A DNA stretch of 64,000 nucleotides from NCBI RefSeq assembly GCF_033097525.1, contig NZ_CP109907.1, positions 5,394,001 through 5,458,000 of the forward strand, written 5' to 3'. Of the stretch, positions 44,563-53,601 are shown in pieces (positions within the stretch are counted from its first letter, which is position 1; every line of letters starts with the position of its first letter). Below the pieces are notes generated by a model. The model searched no databases, was not told the DNA's origin, and saw only the letters and a program-made list of their open reading frames with translations. Origin of the DNA: Sphingobacterium sp. UGAL515B_05 (lineage in GTDB: Bacteria > Bacteroidota > Bacteroidia > Sphingobacteriales > Sphingobacteriaceae). Made by a program: the position numbers and the translations under genes.

Positions 44563-45411
44563 ATGAATGAAATAGAACTTATAGATCAATCAGAACTTTC
44601 TGCACAGGGAGAAGTCTACTACTATCACCCCTTATGGACGACTTGTATCCTGCTGTATAGAGGCTCTATTCAGGTCAATAGCAATGGTACGCCCACCGAT
44701 CTCCAAGCTGGTAATATCCTCTTTATCGGATACAATAAGTACTACAGCTTTACGACAATTAGTACCGATGCTATATTTAAAATACTTCATTATGACCGGA
44801 ATTTTTCCAACCGAATACGATTGTCGATCAGTCGATACGATGCGTATCGGTTAATCAATGCCAATCGTTCCACACCTTTTACTCCCGCCCCCAACGATTT
44901 TGAAGCGATCTGGACATTGTTATGCACTTTGCATAGCAACCGTAAAAAACCGATCGATCCGAAGAAGGATTTTCTCCAAAAAGCCAATATCAATATTTTT
45001 ATGGCGATTATTTACCTTTTGGCCGATGTGATCTATACCGCCGGCGAAAGCTCCAGAAAGACACACAATAAAAGAAAGGAAGAAATTACTGTTCATTTTT
45101 TACAGCTTATAGCCGATCACTACAAAGAACAGCGCGATCTAGCATTCTACGCCGACCGCCTCAACATCTCCATCAAATACCTTTCGATCAGCGTCAAGGA
45201 GATTACAAAAGAATCGCCCTCTGAAATTATTAGTAACTGGCTAGTCACAGAAGCTAGAGCGCAACTCACCATTTCTACCAAAACAATCAATCAAATCTCA
45301 CAGGAATTTAATTTTTCAGATCAATATGCGTTTAGCAAGTTTTTCAAAAAACATGTCGGGATAACACCCAAGCTATTTCGTGAACAGCAAGCCAATCTTG
45401 TTACCAATTGA
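44563..45411 (+). CDS. AraC-family transcriptional regulator
   Basis: From the ATG at 44563 the product has 282 residues; an upstream extension to 44473 lacks family similarity. The N-terminal half is a cupin-like sensor domain (GSIQVNSNGTPTDLQAGNILFI). The C-terminal 100 residues hold two helix-turn-helix motifs (LAFYADRLNISIKYLSISVKEITKESP and QISQEFNFSDQYAFSKFFKKHVGITPKLFRE). It probably controls the TolC-family gene that begins 85 bp downstream. Such AraC genes commonly head efflux cassettes in this phylum. Confidence 0.88.
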   Translation: MNEIELIDQSELSAQGEVYYYHPLWTTCILLYRGSIQVNSNGTPTDLQAGNILFIGYNKYYSFTTISTDAIFKILHYDRNFSNRIRLSISRYDAYRLINANRSTPFTPAPNDFEAIWTLLCTLHSNRKKPIDPKKDFLQKANINIFMAIIYLLADVIYTAGESSRKTHNKRKEEITVHFLQLIADHYKEQRDLAFYADRLNISIKYLSISVKEITKESPSEIISNWLVTEARAQLTISTKTINQISQEFNFSDQYAFSKFFKKHVGITPKLFREQQANLVTN

Positions 45412-45496
45412 ACATCATAAAGCAGGAATCAAACATTTCTTGTCCCCCCAAGGCATGCTAACTTTGTATCACATATATAAAACAAAGTTAAATACC

Positions 45497-46837
45497 ATGA
45501 ATATGAAGTCAAGAGCCCGAAAAATAGGTTTTTACTTGACGTTATGCTTCTTTACATTCTTTTGCAATCAAACATACGGTCAAGACAGCATAAACAGCCG
45601 GAAAATAACAATTGAAAAACTGTTTGAACTTGCTATCCATAACCACCCAAATCTTATCGTTTCGGCATCAGCTGTAAGTATCGCCCAACAAAAAACAGAA
45701 GTTGCAAAATTAAGAAGGCTTCCCGAAATCAGCGCTTCGGCATCTGCCTTTTACCTCGGCAATGCTGCGTTGATCGACAAAGACTTATCAGGATCGGAAA
45801 AGGTACCTCTACCCCATTTCGGCAATAATTATGCTTTGGAGGCGAAAGAACTTATCTGGAAAGGAGGTGTGGTAAAAAATAGCATCAAAGCCTCTTCCTT
45901 GGGTGAGGAGCTGGCTGAATTAGATCATAAGAATGAAGAACAGAACATTAAAATTTTGGTTTTAGGCTATTACCTTGATCTATTTAAACTGAAAAATCAA
46001 GAAGCTGTCTATAATCAAAATATTGAGCTTGCCCACAAAAGGCTAGACCTGACGGAAAAATTATATAAACAGGGCATGATCACTAAAAATGATGTCATCC
46101 GAAACCAATTACAAATATCTGAATTGGAACTAGCGAAAGAGGTCATTCAAAACAATCGGAAAATCCTGAATGACGAGCTTATAGTCGCGTTAGGACTACA
46201 GGAGGGCACAGTAATTGAGCCGGATGATAAACTATTAGATAGCAGATTTCAGCTGGCAGACCTCGAGAGCTTGAAACAAGATGCTTATGGGTCCAGCCCG
46301 GGCCTTCAACTTGCGGCCAAAGAGACCGAGCTTCTGCTGACAGAAAAGGCTATTACAAAATCAGAACGATCCCCTGCCCTTAGCGTATTCGCGGGAAACA
46401 GTCTTGTGAAACCTATCACCAATGTGATGCCGGTGATCGACAAATACATGAATACCTGGAATACGGGTATCTCGCTAAGCTATACGATTTCATCAGTCTA
46501 CACCACTGGAAAAAAGCTTAAGCTAAATGATCTACAAATTGAAAAAAACGAGAAATACGCAAGCGCTCTGAAACAAAAAACCAGCGTAGCTGTTAATACT
46601 GCATACATTAAATACAATGAGGCCTACTCACAACGCAAGACTTTGGAGTACAATAAAGCGCTTGCAGATGAGAACTATCGTATTATTGAGAAAAAGTATT
46701 TGAACCAATTGGCGTTGATCGTCGATATCATGGATGCATCAAACTCAAAACTTGAAGCGGAATTGAAATACACAAATGCTGAAATCAATATCGTGTATGC
46801 ATATTACAAACTTTTAAAAGAGACTGGAAAGATCTAG
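45497..46837 (+). CDS. TolC-family outer-membrane protein, without adaptor or pump genes
   Basis: The product has 446 residues from the ATG at 45497, followed by a signal peptide (ending NQTYGQ). In-frame upstream sequence back to 45380 overlaps the AraC gene and is not conserved-looking. The channel repeats are visible (KITIEKLFELAIHNHPNLIV; KRLDLTEKLYKQGMITKNDVIRNQLQISELEL). It should form an outer-membrane export duct. In related AraC-led cassettes, HlyD and RND genes usually follow; here a terminator and hdeD follow instead. So the locus is incomplete or the partners are elsewhere. Confidence 0.88.
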   Translation: MNMKSRARKIGFYLTLCFFTFFCNQTYGQDSINSRKITIEKLFELAIHNHPNLIVSASAVSIAQQKTEVAKLRRLPEISASASAFYLGNAALIDKDLSGSEKVPLPHFGNNYALEAKELIWKGGVVKNSIKASSLGEELAELDHKNEEQNIKILVLGYYLDLFKLKNQEAVYNQNIELAHKRLDLTEKLYKQGMITKNDVIRNQLQISELELAKEVIQNNRKILNDELIVALGLQEGTVIEPDDKLLDSRFQLADLESLKQDAYGSSPGLQLAAKETELLLTEKAITKSERSPALSVFAGNSLVKPITNVMPVIDKYMNTWNTGISLSYTISSVYTTGKKLKLNDLQIEKNEKYASALKQKTSVAVNTAYIKYNEAYSQRKTLEYNKALADENYRIIEKKYLNQLALIVDIMDASNSKLEAELKYTNAEINIVYAYYKLLKETGKI

Positions 46838-46878
46838 TACATTTTCCTTTTGCCTAATTTAATCAGTTTTATATATGT

Positions 46879-46911
46879 AAGGCCTCGTTAAGAAATTAAT
46901 GGGGCTTTTTT
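46879..46911 (+). terminator. Rho-independent terminator after the TolC-family gene
   Basis: Stem GCCTCGTTAA with TTAATGGGGC (two G-U pairs) and a 4-nt loop is followed by six T residues. Confidence 0.75.
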
Positions 46912-46936
46912 ATCTGCAATATTTTAACTCATTATT

Positions 46937-47572
46937 ATGGCAAATTCATTTTTTAAAACGATCCGGACATCCATCAAGCACTGGTATATCCCATTGATTA
47001 TCGGTATTCTATTAATTCTTTTGGGTTTCTACACCATTTCCACACCTGTTGCTGCATTTCTCACATTAGCAATTCTATTTTCATGGTCATTTATTATTTC
47101 CGGTATTTTGGAGATCATTTTTGCCGTGCAGAATAAAGATGAAGTGGATGGTTGGGGCTGGTACCTCACCGGGGGCATCCTCTATACCCTATTCGGCATA
47201 TTGCTGATTGCCAATCCGCTGTTATCAGCGAGCACCTTGGCATTTATCGTGGGTTTTTATGCACTTTTTAAATCCTTCCAACTGCTGTCCTTTTCCTTTG
47301 ATCTCAAAAATTACGGTAGTAAATCTTGGGGTTGGAATTTGTTATTTGCCATTTTAGGCATTATTTTCAGCTTTATCTTGCTTTGGAATCCACTATTTGC
47401 CGGTTTCTCACTGGTGATCTGGACAGGAATGGCTATTAGTACGGTTGGTTTCGCAGCCTGTGTATTTGCATTTCAGCTGAAAAGTCTTAAAGATATCCCG
47501 AGCAAGCTGCCAGACGAGTGGAAAGAGCGTTATCAGAAGCTTAAAGAAGAATTTGATCAACATCGTAAATAG
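46937..47572 (+). CDS. HdeD-family membrane protein
   Basis: The 211-residue protein has six predicted membrane segments in three hairpins. The motifs WYIPLIIGILLILLGFY, SFIISGILEIIF and GWGWYLTGGILYTLFGILLIANP are typical of HdeD. The last 30 residues are charged and cytoplasmic. HdeD in enterobacteria supports acid resistance; the role in Bacteroidota is not known. Single gene between two terminators. Confidence 0.88.
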   Translation: MANSFFKTIRTSIKHWYIPLIIGILLILLGFYTISTPVAAFLTLAILFSWSFIISGILEIIFAVQNKDEVDGWGWYLTGGILYTLFGILLIANPLLSASTLAFIVGFYALFKSFQLLSFSFDLKNYGSKSWGWNLLFAILGIIFSFILLWNPLFAGFSLVIWTGMAISTVGFAACVFAFQLKSLKDIPSKLPDEWKERYQKLKEEFDQHRK

Positions 47573-47599
47573 AAAAAGGGCAATTAAGCCCTTTTTTTT
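47573..47599 (+). terminator. Rho-independent terminator after hdeD
   Basis: Stem AAAAAGGGC/GCCCTTTTT followed by a T-run starts right after the hdeD stop. The A-rich left arm may also help the convergent cyclophilin gene. Confidence 0.82.
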
Positions 47600-47624
47600 A
47601 TCAATATTAATTCGGTGGTCAAGG

Positions 47625-48266
47625 TTATTTACTTATTTCAACAATCTTAAAAGGCACCTTATGAAGTGGATAATCTTGTTTATCCGTTTTTACACGACTT
47701 ATTTTCATAATCACTTCAAAGCCTTCATAAATTTCACCAAAAACGGTAAAATCATGATCGAGTCTTGGCTGTCCTCCGCGAGCTAAGTACTCCTTACGTT
47801 GTGCTGCAGTATATTTTATGCCTTTCTTTAATTCCAGACTATCAAGCTCAGCTGCCGTGATTTTCTTTCCAACCACGAAATAGATCTGATTCAAAAAAGA
47901 TGCCTTCGCGGAATTTCCATCCCGTCCTGCACCCAGAGCACCCATTTTATGAAAAGCGCGGTCATCGAATTCTGCTGCCAGTCGTGGTTTTTTATGAAGG
48001 GGATCTGCCGCCTCACGTTTTTCAATATCAATATCATGCTCTCCGCCCTGCACGACAAAATTTTCAATAATGCGATTAAACAATGCACCCTGATAGACAG
48101 TATCCCGAATAGATCGCAACATCAAATCGCGATGGTTGGGCGTATAGTCATAAAGTACAACTTTAAAATCGCCAAAATCAGTCTTGAAAAGCAAATGTTT
48201 TGATTGTGCATAACAATTCCCCAATACAATAAAAACAAAGCATAGGATGGTCAGAATTTTCCTCAT
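47625..48266 (-). CDS. Cyclophilin-type peptidyl-prolyl isomerase, secreted
   Basis: A 213-residue protein with a signal peptide (ending GNCYAQ) and a cyclophilin domain. Landmarks are LLFKTDFGDFKVVLYDYTPNH, YQGALFNRIIENFVVQGGEHD, the KASFLNQIYFVVG segment and FTVFGEIYEGFEVIMKIS. It accelerates proline isomerisation of exported proteins in the periplasm. Compared with small cyclophilins it has an insertion (about residues 120-155, KKITAAELDSLELKKGIKY), common in Bacteroidota versions. Confidence 0.92.
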   Translation of the reverse strand: MRKILTILCFVFIVLGNCYAQSKHLLFKTDFGDFKVVLYDYTPNHRDLMLRSIRDTVYQGALFNRIIENFVVQGGEHDIDIEKREAADPLHKKPRLAAEFDDRAFHKMGALGAGRDGNSAKASFLNQIYFVVGKKITAAELDSLELKKGIKYTAAQRKEYLARGGQPRLDHDFTVFGEIYEGFEVIMKISRVKTDKQDYPLHKVPFKIVEISK

Positions 48267-48485
48267 AGTACGAATTGATCAGTTTCTTAGATTTCATATA
48301 AAAATACATTAAATTTCGATTTATAAAAGACATTACCCTACAGTTTTCCAAATGCTCATGAAGGACATCTGCATAAGATCCTTTCGAAAGTTGCCCTGTA
48401 CTAAAAAATTACATATAAAGTGTCTAGTTAAAACTTGCAAATAAGCATAAATTTATCTTAGTTTGGATTAAAACTATTCAAGACT

Positions 48486-49517
48486 ATGCAGTATACAGCA
48501 AATCCAGACCGATATCAAGATATGATCTATAATCGTTGTGGTCAATCCGGTCTTCTATTGCCTGCCATCTCATTGGGAATGTGGCATAATTTCGGTGACG
48601 ACACACCCCATCAAACCAAAGTTGATATTTGCACAACCGCGTTTGACTTGGGAATTACCCATTTTGACCTCGCAAACAATTACGGCCCTCCTGCTGGGAG
48701 CGCCGAAAAGGCCTTCGGACAAATATTAAAAGAACAATTTTACGGTTTACGCGATGAAATGATTATTTCATCAAAAGCAGGATATCACATGTGGAATGGG
48801 CCTTATGGAGAATGGGGAAGCCGTAAATATCTGATATCAAGCTGTGAACAATCACTCAAGCGCCTTGGTATCGATTACGTCGATATTTTCTATTCACATC
48901 GTTTCGACCCCAATACCCCTTTGGAGGAGACCATGTTGGCACTGGATCAGCTAGTCCGCAGCGGAAAAGCACTTTATGTCGGTATTTCATCCTATAACTC
49001 ACAACGCACAAAAGAGGCCTATGCGATCCTGAAATCTTTGGGCACACCGTTTATTATTCACCAGCCCAGCTACTCCATGTTAAACAGATGGGTAGAAACC
49101 GATGGTTTGCTTGACACGTTGGATGAGATAGGCATTGGTTCCATCGTATTCTCCCCTTTAGCACAGGGCATGCTCACCGATAAATATTTACAACATATCC
49201 CGGAGGACAGTCGTGCTTCGCAGTCTAAATCACTTCAGACGAAATTCCTTAACGAAGAAAATCAAAAGAATATCCAGGCTTTACATGCAATTGCACAGCG
49301 TAGAGGACAGTCGCTCGCGCAGATGGCGATTGCCTGGGTTTTACGCAAGAAGGAGGTTACATCGGCACTCATTGGTGCGTCAAGACCACAACAGGTCGTT
49401 GATTGTGTTGGTGCCTTGAAGAATCTGTCGTTTAGTCCGGAGGAAATTCACGAAATTGATCTTTACGCAAAAGATGGCCATATTAATATCTGGGCTAAAT
49501 CGGCGGAGATCGATTAA
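48486..49517 (+). CDS. Aldo/keto reductase (AKR14/YghZ-like)
   Basis: The 343-residue protein has the layout of L-glyceraldehyde-3-phosphate reductase (YghZ): the start YNRCGQSGLLLPAISLGMW and the HFDLANNYGPPAGSAE active-site segment. SSKAGYHMWNGPYGEWGSRKYL, the DYVDIFYSHRFDPNTPLEET segment and the cofactor end SALIGASRPQQ also match. These enzymes reduce small aldehydes such as methylglyoxal with NADPH. Single gene with a 219-bp upstream spacer. Close family match, exact substrate inferred. Confidence 0.92.
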   Translation: MQYTANPDRYQDMIYNRCGQSGLLLPAISLGMWHNFGDDTPHQTKVDICTTAFDLGITHFDLANNYGPPAGSAEKAFGQILKEQFYGLRDEMIISSKAGYHMWNGPYGEWGSRKYLISSCEQSLKRLGIDYVDIFYSHRFDPNTPLEETMLALDQLVRSGKALYVGISSYNSQRTKEAYAILKSLGTPFIIHQPSYSMLNRWVETDGLLDTLDEIGIGSIVFSPLAQGMLTDKYLQHIPEDSRASQSKSLQTKFLNEENQKNIQALHAIAQRRGQSLAQMAIAWVLRKKEVTSALIGASRPQQVVDCVGALKNLSFSPEEIHEIDLYAKDGHINIWAKSAEID

Positions 49518-49580
49518 GATCAATATCACTGAAGTTTTCATCCGAGAAACCGCTTCACATCCGGCTGAATTCCATAAAAC

Positions 49581-49610
49581 AAAAAAGAGCCCGGCACTAT
49601 CCGGGCTCTT
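49581..49610 (-). terminator. Rho-independent terminator after the DUF1697 gene
   Basis: Stem AAGAGCCCGG/CCGGGCTCTT with a 6-nt loop and an A6 run on the left (U-run for the minus strand) lies 9 bp beyond the DUF1697 stop. Confidence 0.85.
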
Positions 49611-49618
49611 GCCGTTGA

Positions 49619-50146
49619 TTAACCCATTTTTTTCAATATCTTTTCAAAGGTATTGATATTCCGGCTTGTCATCTTATCTTTAAGATTCTTTTTTCCTAAT
49701 ACCTTTCCAAAGCTGGAATCCATCGTATTTCCCTTGGGCACACGCCAATAAAAGACCGTATCGACAATCTCGGCCTTCTCCCCTTGCGCCTGCGTCGAAT
49801 TGATGAATGCATCCATCAGTATTGTTTCGACACCCTCTGTCCCTACAAAAGCATATACATGGAAGTCCGTATGCATTTCAAACGGAATGTTTGCCTGCAG
49901 CAACTCCACCTCTTCCTGCGACCGGATGAATAAAAAAGCTTCATAAGAAAAATATGCCGACATGGACTCCTCCAATAGCCGCTTGAGCGGGTCGGCCGCT
50001 TTGTCCGACGAAAAAACAATATTTCCAGAAGCCAGTACCGAAGTGACATCAGTTACTCCAGCGTCCTTAAAAACTTGACAGACATCTACCATCTTCATAT
50101 TGGTTCCCTTCACATTGACGCCGCGTAGAAAAGCACAGTATTTCAT
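49619..50146 (-). CDS. DUF1697 family protein
   Basis: The 175-residue product starts with KYCAFLRGVNVKGTNMKM, the DUF1697 signature, followed by VASGNIVFSSD. FYWRVPKGNTMDSSFGKVLGKK and SRNINTFEKI mark the C-terminal part. The biochemical function of DUF1697 is not established. The gene starts 9 bp after the alkyltransferase-like gene, so the two are probably cotranscribed. Confidence 0.9.
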   Translation of the reverse strand: MKYCAFLRGVNVKGTNMKMVDVCQVFKDAGVTDVTSVLASGNIVFSSDKAADPLKRLLEESMSAYFSYEAFLFIRSQEEVELLQANIPFEMHTDFHVYAFVGTEGVETILMDAFINSTQAQGEKAEIVDTVFYWRVPKGNTMDSSFGKVLGKKNLKDKMTSRNINTFEKILKKMG

Positions 50147-50155
50147 GTTATTAAA

Positions 50156-50458
50156 TTAATCGATTAATTCGTCCATTGGATTCCAAAACAACTTTCTAAA
50201 ATCCTTGATCCGTAAATTATCCACAACAAGCCCCTCGTTTTCAAGCCGTTCCTGAAACTCAGGCACTGCTAGCATCCCACCACTTGAAATTACGCGATGA
50301 GCAGGAACATCTTTCGGGCATCCGCCCATGGCTTTCCCGACGTGCCTTGAGTGGTTAGGAAAACCCAAAGCTTTTGCTATGGCTCCATAAGTCGTTACTC
50401 GACCCTTCGGAATGAGTTTAGCCACTTCATAAACCTGTTTTTTGAAGATTTCGTCCAT
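50156..50458 (-). CDS. Alkyltransferase-like (ATL) DNA-binding protein
   Basis: This 100-residue protein corresponds to the C-terminal DNA-binding domain of O6-methylguanine methyltransferases: FKKQVYEVAKLIPKGRVTTYGAIAKALG, then RHVGKAMGGC. The active-site motif PCHR is replaced by PAHR (Ala53), so it cannot accept alkyl groups. ATL proteins bind alkylated guanine and hand it to nucleotide excision repair. It is followed by the DUF1697 gene. Confidence 0.92.
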   Translation of the reverse strand: MDEIFKKQVYEVAKLIPKGRVTTYGAIAKALGFPNHSRHVGKAMGGCPKDVPAHRVISSGGMLAVPEFQERLENEGLVVDNLRIKDFRKLFWNPMDELID

Positions 50459-50861
50459 ACGATATTATGATTTCATTTTTCGGAAAATATCCCGTCTATT
50501 ATTTTTAGAACCAAATAAAGATACAAAAAACACCGTTTCAATAAGCTAATCTATCATGTTCATCGTTAATATACTTTACCCTTGTGAATGTCTTTTCTAT
50601 GAGGTTCTGGGGATGATACTTCACGCTATAATCCGACATTATTCCTCAGCCAGGAATTGGATTGAATGTTACAGATTCAACGCACATTAAAGGGAAATCA
50701 ATTACTATTGTTGTTTGTGGCAATGTCTAACACATTAACAGTACAAAAAAACTTAGTCAATTGAGTGATAGAATATTTGAGCTTAAACAGATATTGTTTT
50801 AATTAATTATCCAATTTTTTTGCACTTTTGCAGCAAGTACAAAGAAAAAAGACCATATTAG
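50459..50861. other. Intergenic region, no feature recognised
   Basis: In the 403 bp between the divergent ATL gene and the 155-residue membrane protein gene I see no ORF, RNA or repeat that can be supported. It must hold the promoters of both flanking units. Confidence 0.4.
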
Positions 50862-51329
50862 ATGAAGTACCTTTTTAATTTACCAGACTTTCCAGATTCA
50901 AGCTTCGTCATGCAGATCACATTCTGGACGGGTAAGCAAATATTGTTCAAAAACGATGCTCTTGTTGAGCAATCCGGAGAAAAAGGTAAGCCTTTTTTAA
51001 TACCTGATGATCATGGAACGATTGTAAAGGCCTATCCAAAGCCATCCCTTCCCGACTTTGCCCCCATATTGATAATCAATGGTGAGAAACACAGAATAGT
51101 TGCAAAACTCCCTTGGTATCAGCTTGTCTTAGCACTTCTTCCACTTTTACTTTTATATGGCGGAGCTTTGGGTGGCGGCGCCGGAGCAATTGCAGCGATG
51201 CTTAATATGCAGATATTTAGAAATGAAGACAGCGCAGCTGTTAAATACTTCAAGGTGATCGGCATCACTGTAGCCGCTTTTGCAGTCTATTTCTTACTGG
51301 TTACAGCTATATACAGTGCGATAGCATAA
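50862..51329 (+). CDS. Small two-helix membrane protein of unknown function
   Basis: The 155-residue product has a soluble N-terminal part of about 80 residues with a short beta-rich pattern (MQITFWTGKQILFKNDALV; HRIVAKLPWYQ). Two membrane segments follow (LVLALLPLLLLYGGALGGGAGAIAAML and VIGITVAAFAVYFLLVTAIYSAI). I do not recognise a family. It is a single gene followed by a terminator. Frame integrity and the hairpin after the stop support reality. Confidence 0.65.
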   Translation: MKYLFNLPDFPDSSFVMQITFWTGKQILFKNDALVEQSGEKGKPFLIPDDHGTIVKAYPKPSLPDFAPILIINGEKHRIVAKLPWYQLVLALLPLLLLYGGALGGGAGAIAAMLNMQIFRNEDSAAVKYFKVIGITVAAFAVYFLLVTAIYSAIA

Positions 51330-51365
51330 AACAGTATTGTCCCGAAACTTTTAATAATGAGGAAT

Positions 51366-51390
51366 ACCTGAGCGAATAGCTCAGGTTTTT
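51366..51390 (+). terminator. Rho-independent terminator after the small membrane protein gene
   Basis: Stem ACCTGAGC/GCTCAGGT with a 5-nt loop followed by T5 lies 36 bp after the stop. Confidence 0.8.
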
Positions 51391-51583
51391 ACCCGCCGTT
51401 TTTTTTATTAACAGTAAAGAGACTGGAAAACAGATTACTTCCGACATTTCTTATCATTAATACCGTTGACATAAGTATCTATTTATGAACCTTTTTACGG
51501 ATAATTATAATCTGAGAACTTTCAAAATATCCTAAGTTACGAAAAGCTCCTGTAAGTAAATTTTTTTTAATTAATTCCCTTGT

Positions 51584-52078
51584 TTAATGTTTACTTTTTT
51601 CGTTTTCAAGTGACTGTGGGGAAAAAGATCCTTCCAATTGTCTATACAAGCTATCCCAACTTGGACTATTATCAGCATTCAGCTTGCTATATTTTCTACT
51701 ATTTGTCTCAATGCTTATTTTAATATCTATTCCATCGTATGGTTGGCGCGATTCCCCTTCTTTAGCATCAGCAAATTTCTCTAATTCAATTTTATTCAAT
51801 AGTAAGTTCCATTTTTCCTCCGTATTGCTATATGATTTTAGAGCACTGTGGGCTGTATCAATTGCTGAAAACAGACAATATACACTATCTCTTGTTATCC
51901 TCATCGTATAACCGTTTGAGGGTACTGCAGTAAATCCGCCAATAGCAGAAATTGAAACCGCTGTAATTTCCTTTTTAGTATTATCCGTTATTGTCTGCTG
52001 CGATTTGTACAAACAGCCCTGTACTAGAAGCACCTGCGCAAACAGAAACGAGAGATTTAAAATCAATTTTGCACCCAT
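51584..52078 (-). CDS. Small lipoprotein of unknown function
   Basis: The 164-residue product has a signal peptide with lipobox VQGC (Cys22), then a mostly polar sequence with a short beta-rich core (ITAVSISAIGGFTAVPSNGYTMRI). The C-terminal tail is charged. I do not recognise a family. It is isolated, with long spacers on both sides, in the sparse accessory-like stretch. Confidence 0.6.
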   Translation of the reverse strand: MGAKLILNLSFLFAQVLLVQGCLYKSQQTITDNTKKEITAVSISAIGGFTAVPSNGYTMRITRDSVYCLFSAIDTAHSALKSYSNTEEKWNLLLNKIELEKFADAKEGESRQPYDGIDIKISIETNSRKYSKLNADNSPSWDSLYRQLEGSFSPQSLENEKSKH

Positions 52079-52497
52079 ATTTTATCCTTTCACCCCTAAG
52101 AAGTAATTAACTGCATAGCGAAAGACTTATGCCGCAAAAACAAACCTATTGCCACTTTCCTAATTTACAAAAGTTAATAGAATATTACCTATCTCTGAAT
52201 CACTTTGTTCTTACATTAACCAACTTCGCTGAGTTGACAGCTCATAATCCTCCAAACATGTGATCGTTTGCAACTGAAGAACGGTCTAATTTCGACCATC
52301 AAAGATATCAATCAAATGTTAAAATACCGAAGGGGCTGATGACGCCTAACGTCTGGCGGCTTTGCGACGGAACGGTAATAACGAACCCTCAGTTGAGTTT
52401 TGCACTGAGGTTACGTAGAAGTACAAAACTCAAAGTTTGCACGTCAGCCCGCCTGATGCAAACCCATGTTACCTGCTGTTGTTTTTTTGTCCGTCCA
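52079..52497. other. Gene-free spacer containing the attC-like element
   Basis: No ORF is supported in these 419 bp. The left part is AT-rich and featureless to me; the right part is the structured repeat at 52344-52474. Confidence 0.5.
52344..52474 (-). repeat. Integron attC-like structured element at the 3' end of a gene
   Basis: On the minus strand this 131-bp element lies 23 bp after the stop of the DUF7003-like gene and ends in GCCGCCAGACGTTAGGC, whose last seven bases are the canonical attC core GTTAGGC. The opposite end has AGGTAAC and GGCGGGC, an imperfect inverted counterpart. Inside are perfect 10-bp arms TTGAGTTTTG (52393-52402) and CAAAACTCAA (52424-52433). Size and symmetry fit an attC folding site, although the distal R box deviates from RYYYAAC. 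No integrase gene is present. Confidence 0.5.
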
Positions 52498-53364
52498 TTA
52501 CATACTTCCTGAGTCTGGCCAATTTGTCCAATGAGTATTGGGTTCTAAAGTAGGTTTATATTGTTTCTGGTCATTTGTTACAATGACTTTAGCAATTAGT
52601 TGCCAAGTCTCATAGGAACTTGGTCTATTGTTTTCCCAAATTTCTTTATTCCAATCATTACTTAGTATTTCCTGCTGTCTGAATGATTGTGCAAAACGCT
52701 CAAAGGTCATTCCACCGAGTCCGGTTAAATTTTTATTGAACTCAAAAGTCTGACGTAAATGCTCGTCTGTCATTGTAGGTGAAATTTGTAATTGGAAGTC
52801 TTTATGATGCCATTCGTCAAGCACTAATACTTTTTTCAAATCAGTCGGAATGGACTTGTATAGTTCATTTTCCGTTGCACGGAATAAGTTGCGATTTTGC
52901 AAAACGACAAGTCTTCCAACTTCTTCAGCACGTATTTCATTTGGTTCATATTCTTTCAGTTCAATACCAGCGTTCAAATAGTCTTGTTTATTGTGACTTA
53001 ATGAAACTTGTTGTCCACGAACCAACCAAAATTTTGCATCTGATTTTAAACTTTCACCTTCAATAGTGTCGTTGAAGTTGTCAAAGTCAATTGGGTGAAT
53101 GCTGTAATAGCCTGTCGGTCGTTCATTGTAAAACTCCAGATTAGTCAAACAGTTACCATAGTAATTAATGTCAAGAACAATCGCTCCGGCTCTTGGGTTA
53201 TAACCAAGTCTTTCAACTGCAATTGCCCAATAGTCGTTGTCGGCACGAAAAACATTTAGTCTTGTGTCAATGAGGAATGAGTAAACGTGTCCAAGATCAA
53301 CAAACGAGCAGTAATATCCGTCATTGGAATTGTCAAGTGTATTTAATATTTCTTCTTCGGTCAT
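52498..53364 (-). CDS. Probable DUF7003 family protein, cassette-like gene
   Basis: The 288-residue protein begins MTEEEILNTLDNSNDGYYC and carries FVDLGHVYSFLIDTRLNVFR and ERLGYNPRAGAIVLDINYYGN. I associate these with DUF7003 from memory, moderately sure. No catalytic motif or signal peptide is visible; it is likely cytoplasmic. It is flanked by the attC-like element downstream and by inverted GTTRCCTGCT motifs on both sides (52468-52477 plus strand, 53390-53399 minus strand). That suggests a horizontally mobile cassette. Confidence 0.75.
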   Translation of the reverse strand: MTEEEILNTLDNSNDGYYCSFVDLGHVYSFLIDTRLNVFRADNDYWAIAVERLGYNPRAGAIVLDINYYGNCLTNLEFYNERPTGYYSIHPIDFDNFNDTIEGESLKSDAKFWLVRGQQVSLSHNKQDYLNAGIELKEYEPNEIRAEEVGRLVVLQNRNLFRATENELYKSIPTDLKKVLVLDEWHHKDFQLQISPTMTDEHLRQTFEFNKNLTGLGGMTFERFAQSFRQQEILSNDWNKEIWENNRPSSYETWQLIAKVIVTNDQKQYKPTLEPNTHWTNWPDSGSM

Positions 53365-53601
53365 TGTATATTCCTATCGTTTTAAAAATAGCAGGCAACT
53401 CTCAAATATACGCAATTAACCAAATTATAAAATAGATTCTATAGAAAATGCTAAAAGATATTATGTCAGGCAATTAGAAAAAATATAGATTCCACGGATT
53501 ACAGGTATAAATTTCGAACCTAAGCTTTAAGTAGCCAAGAAATCAATCGATTTTAAACACTGAATATCAACCACTTAAAAACAATTTTGTGACACCTTCT
53601 A

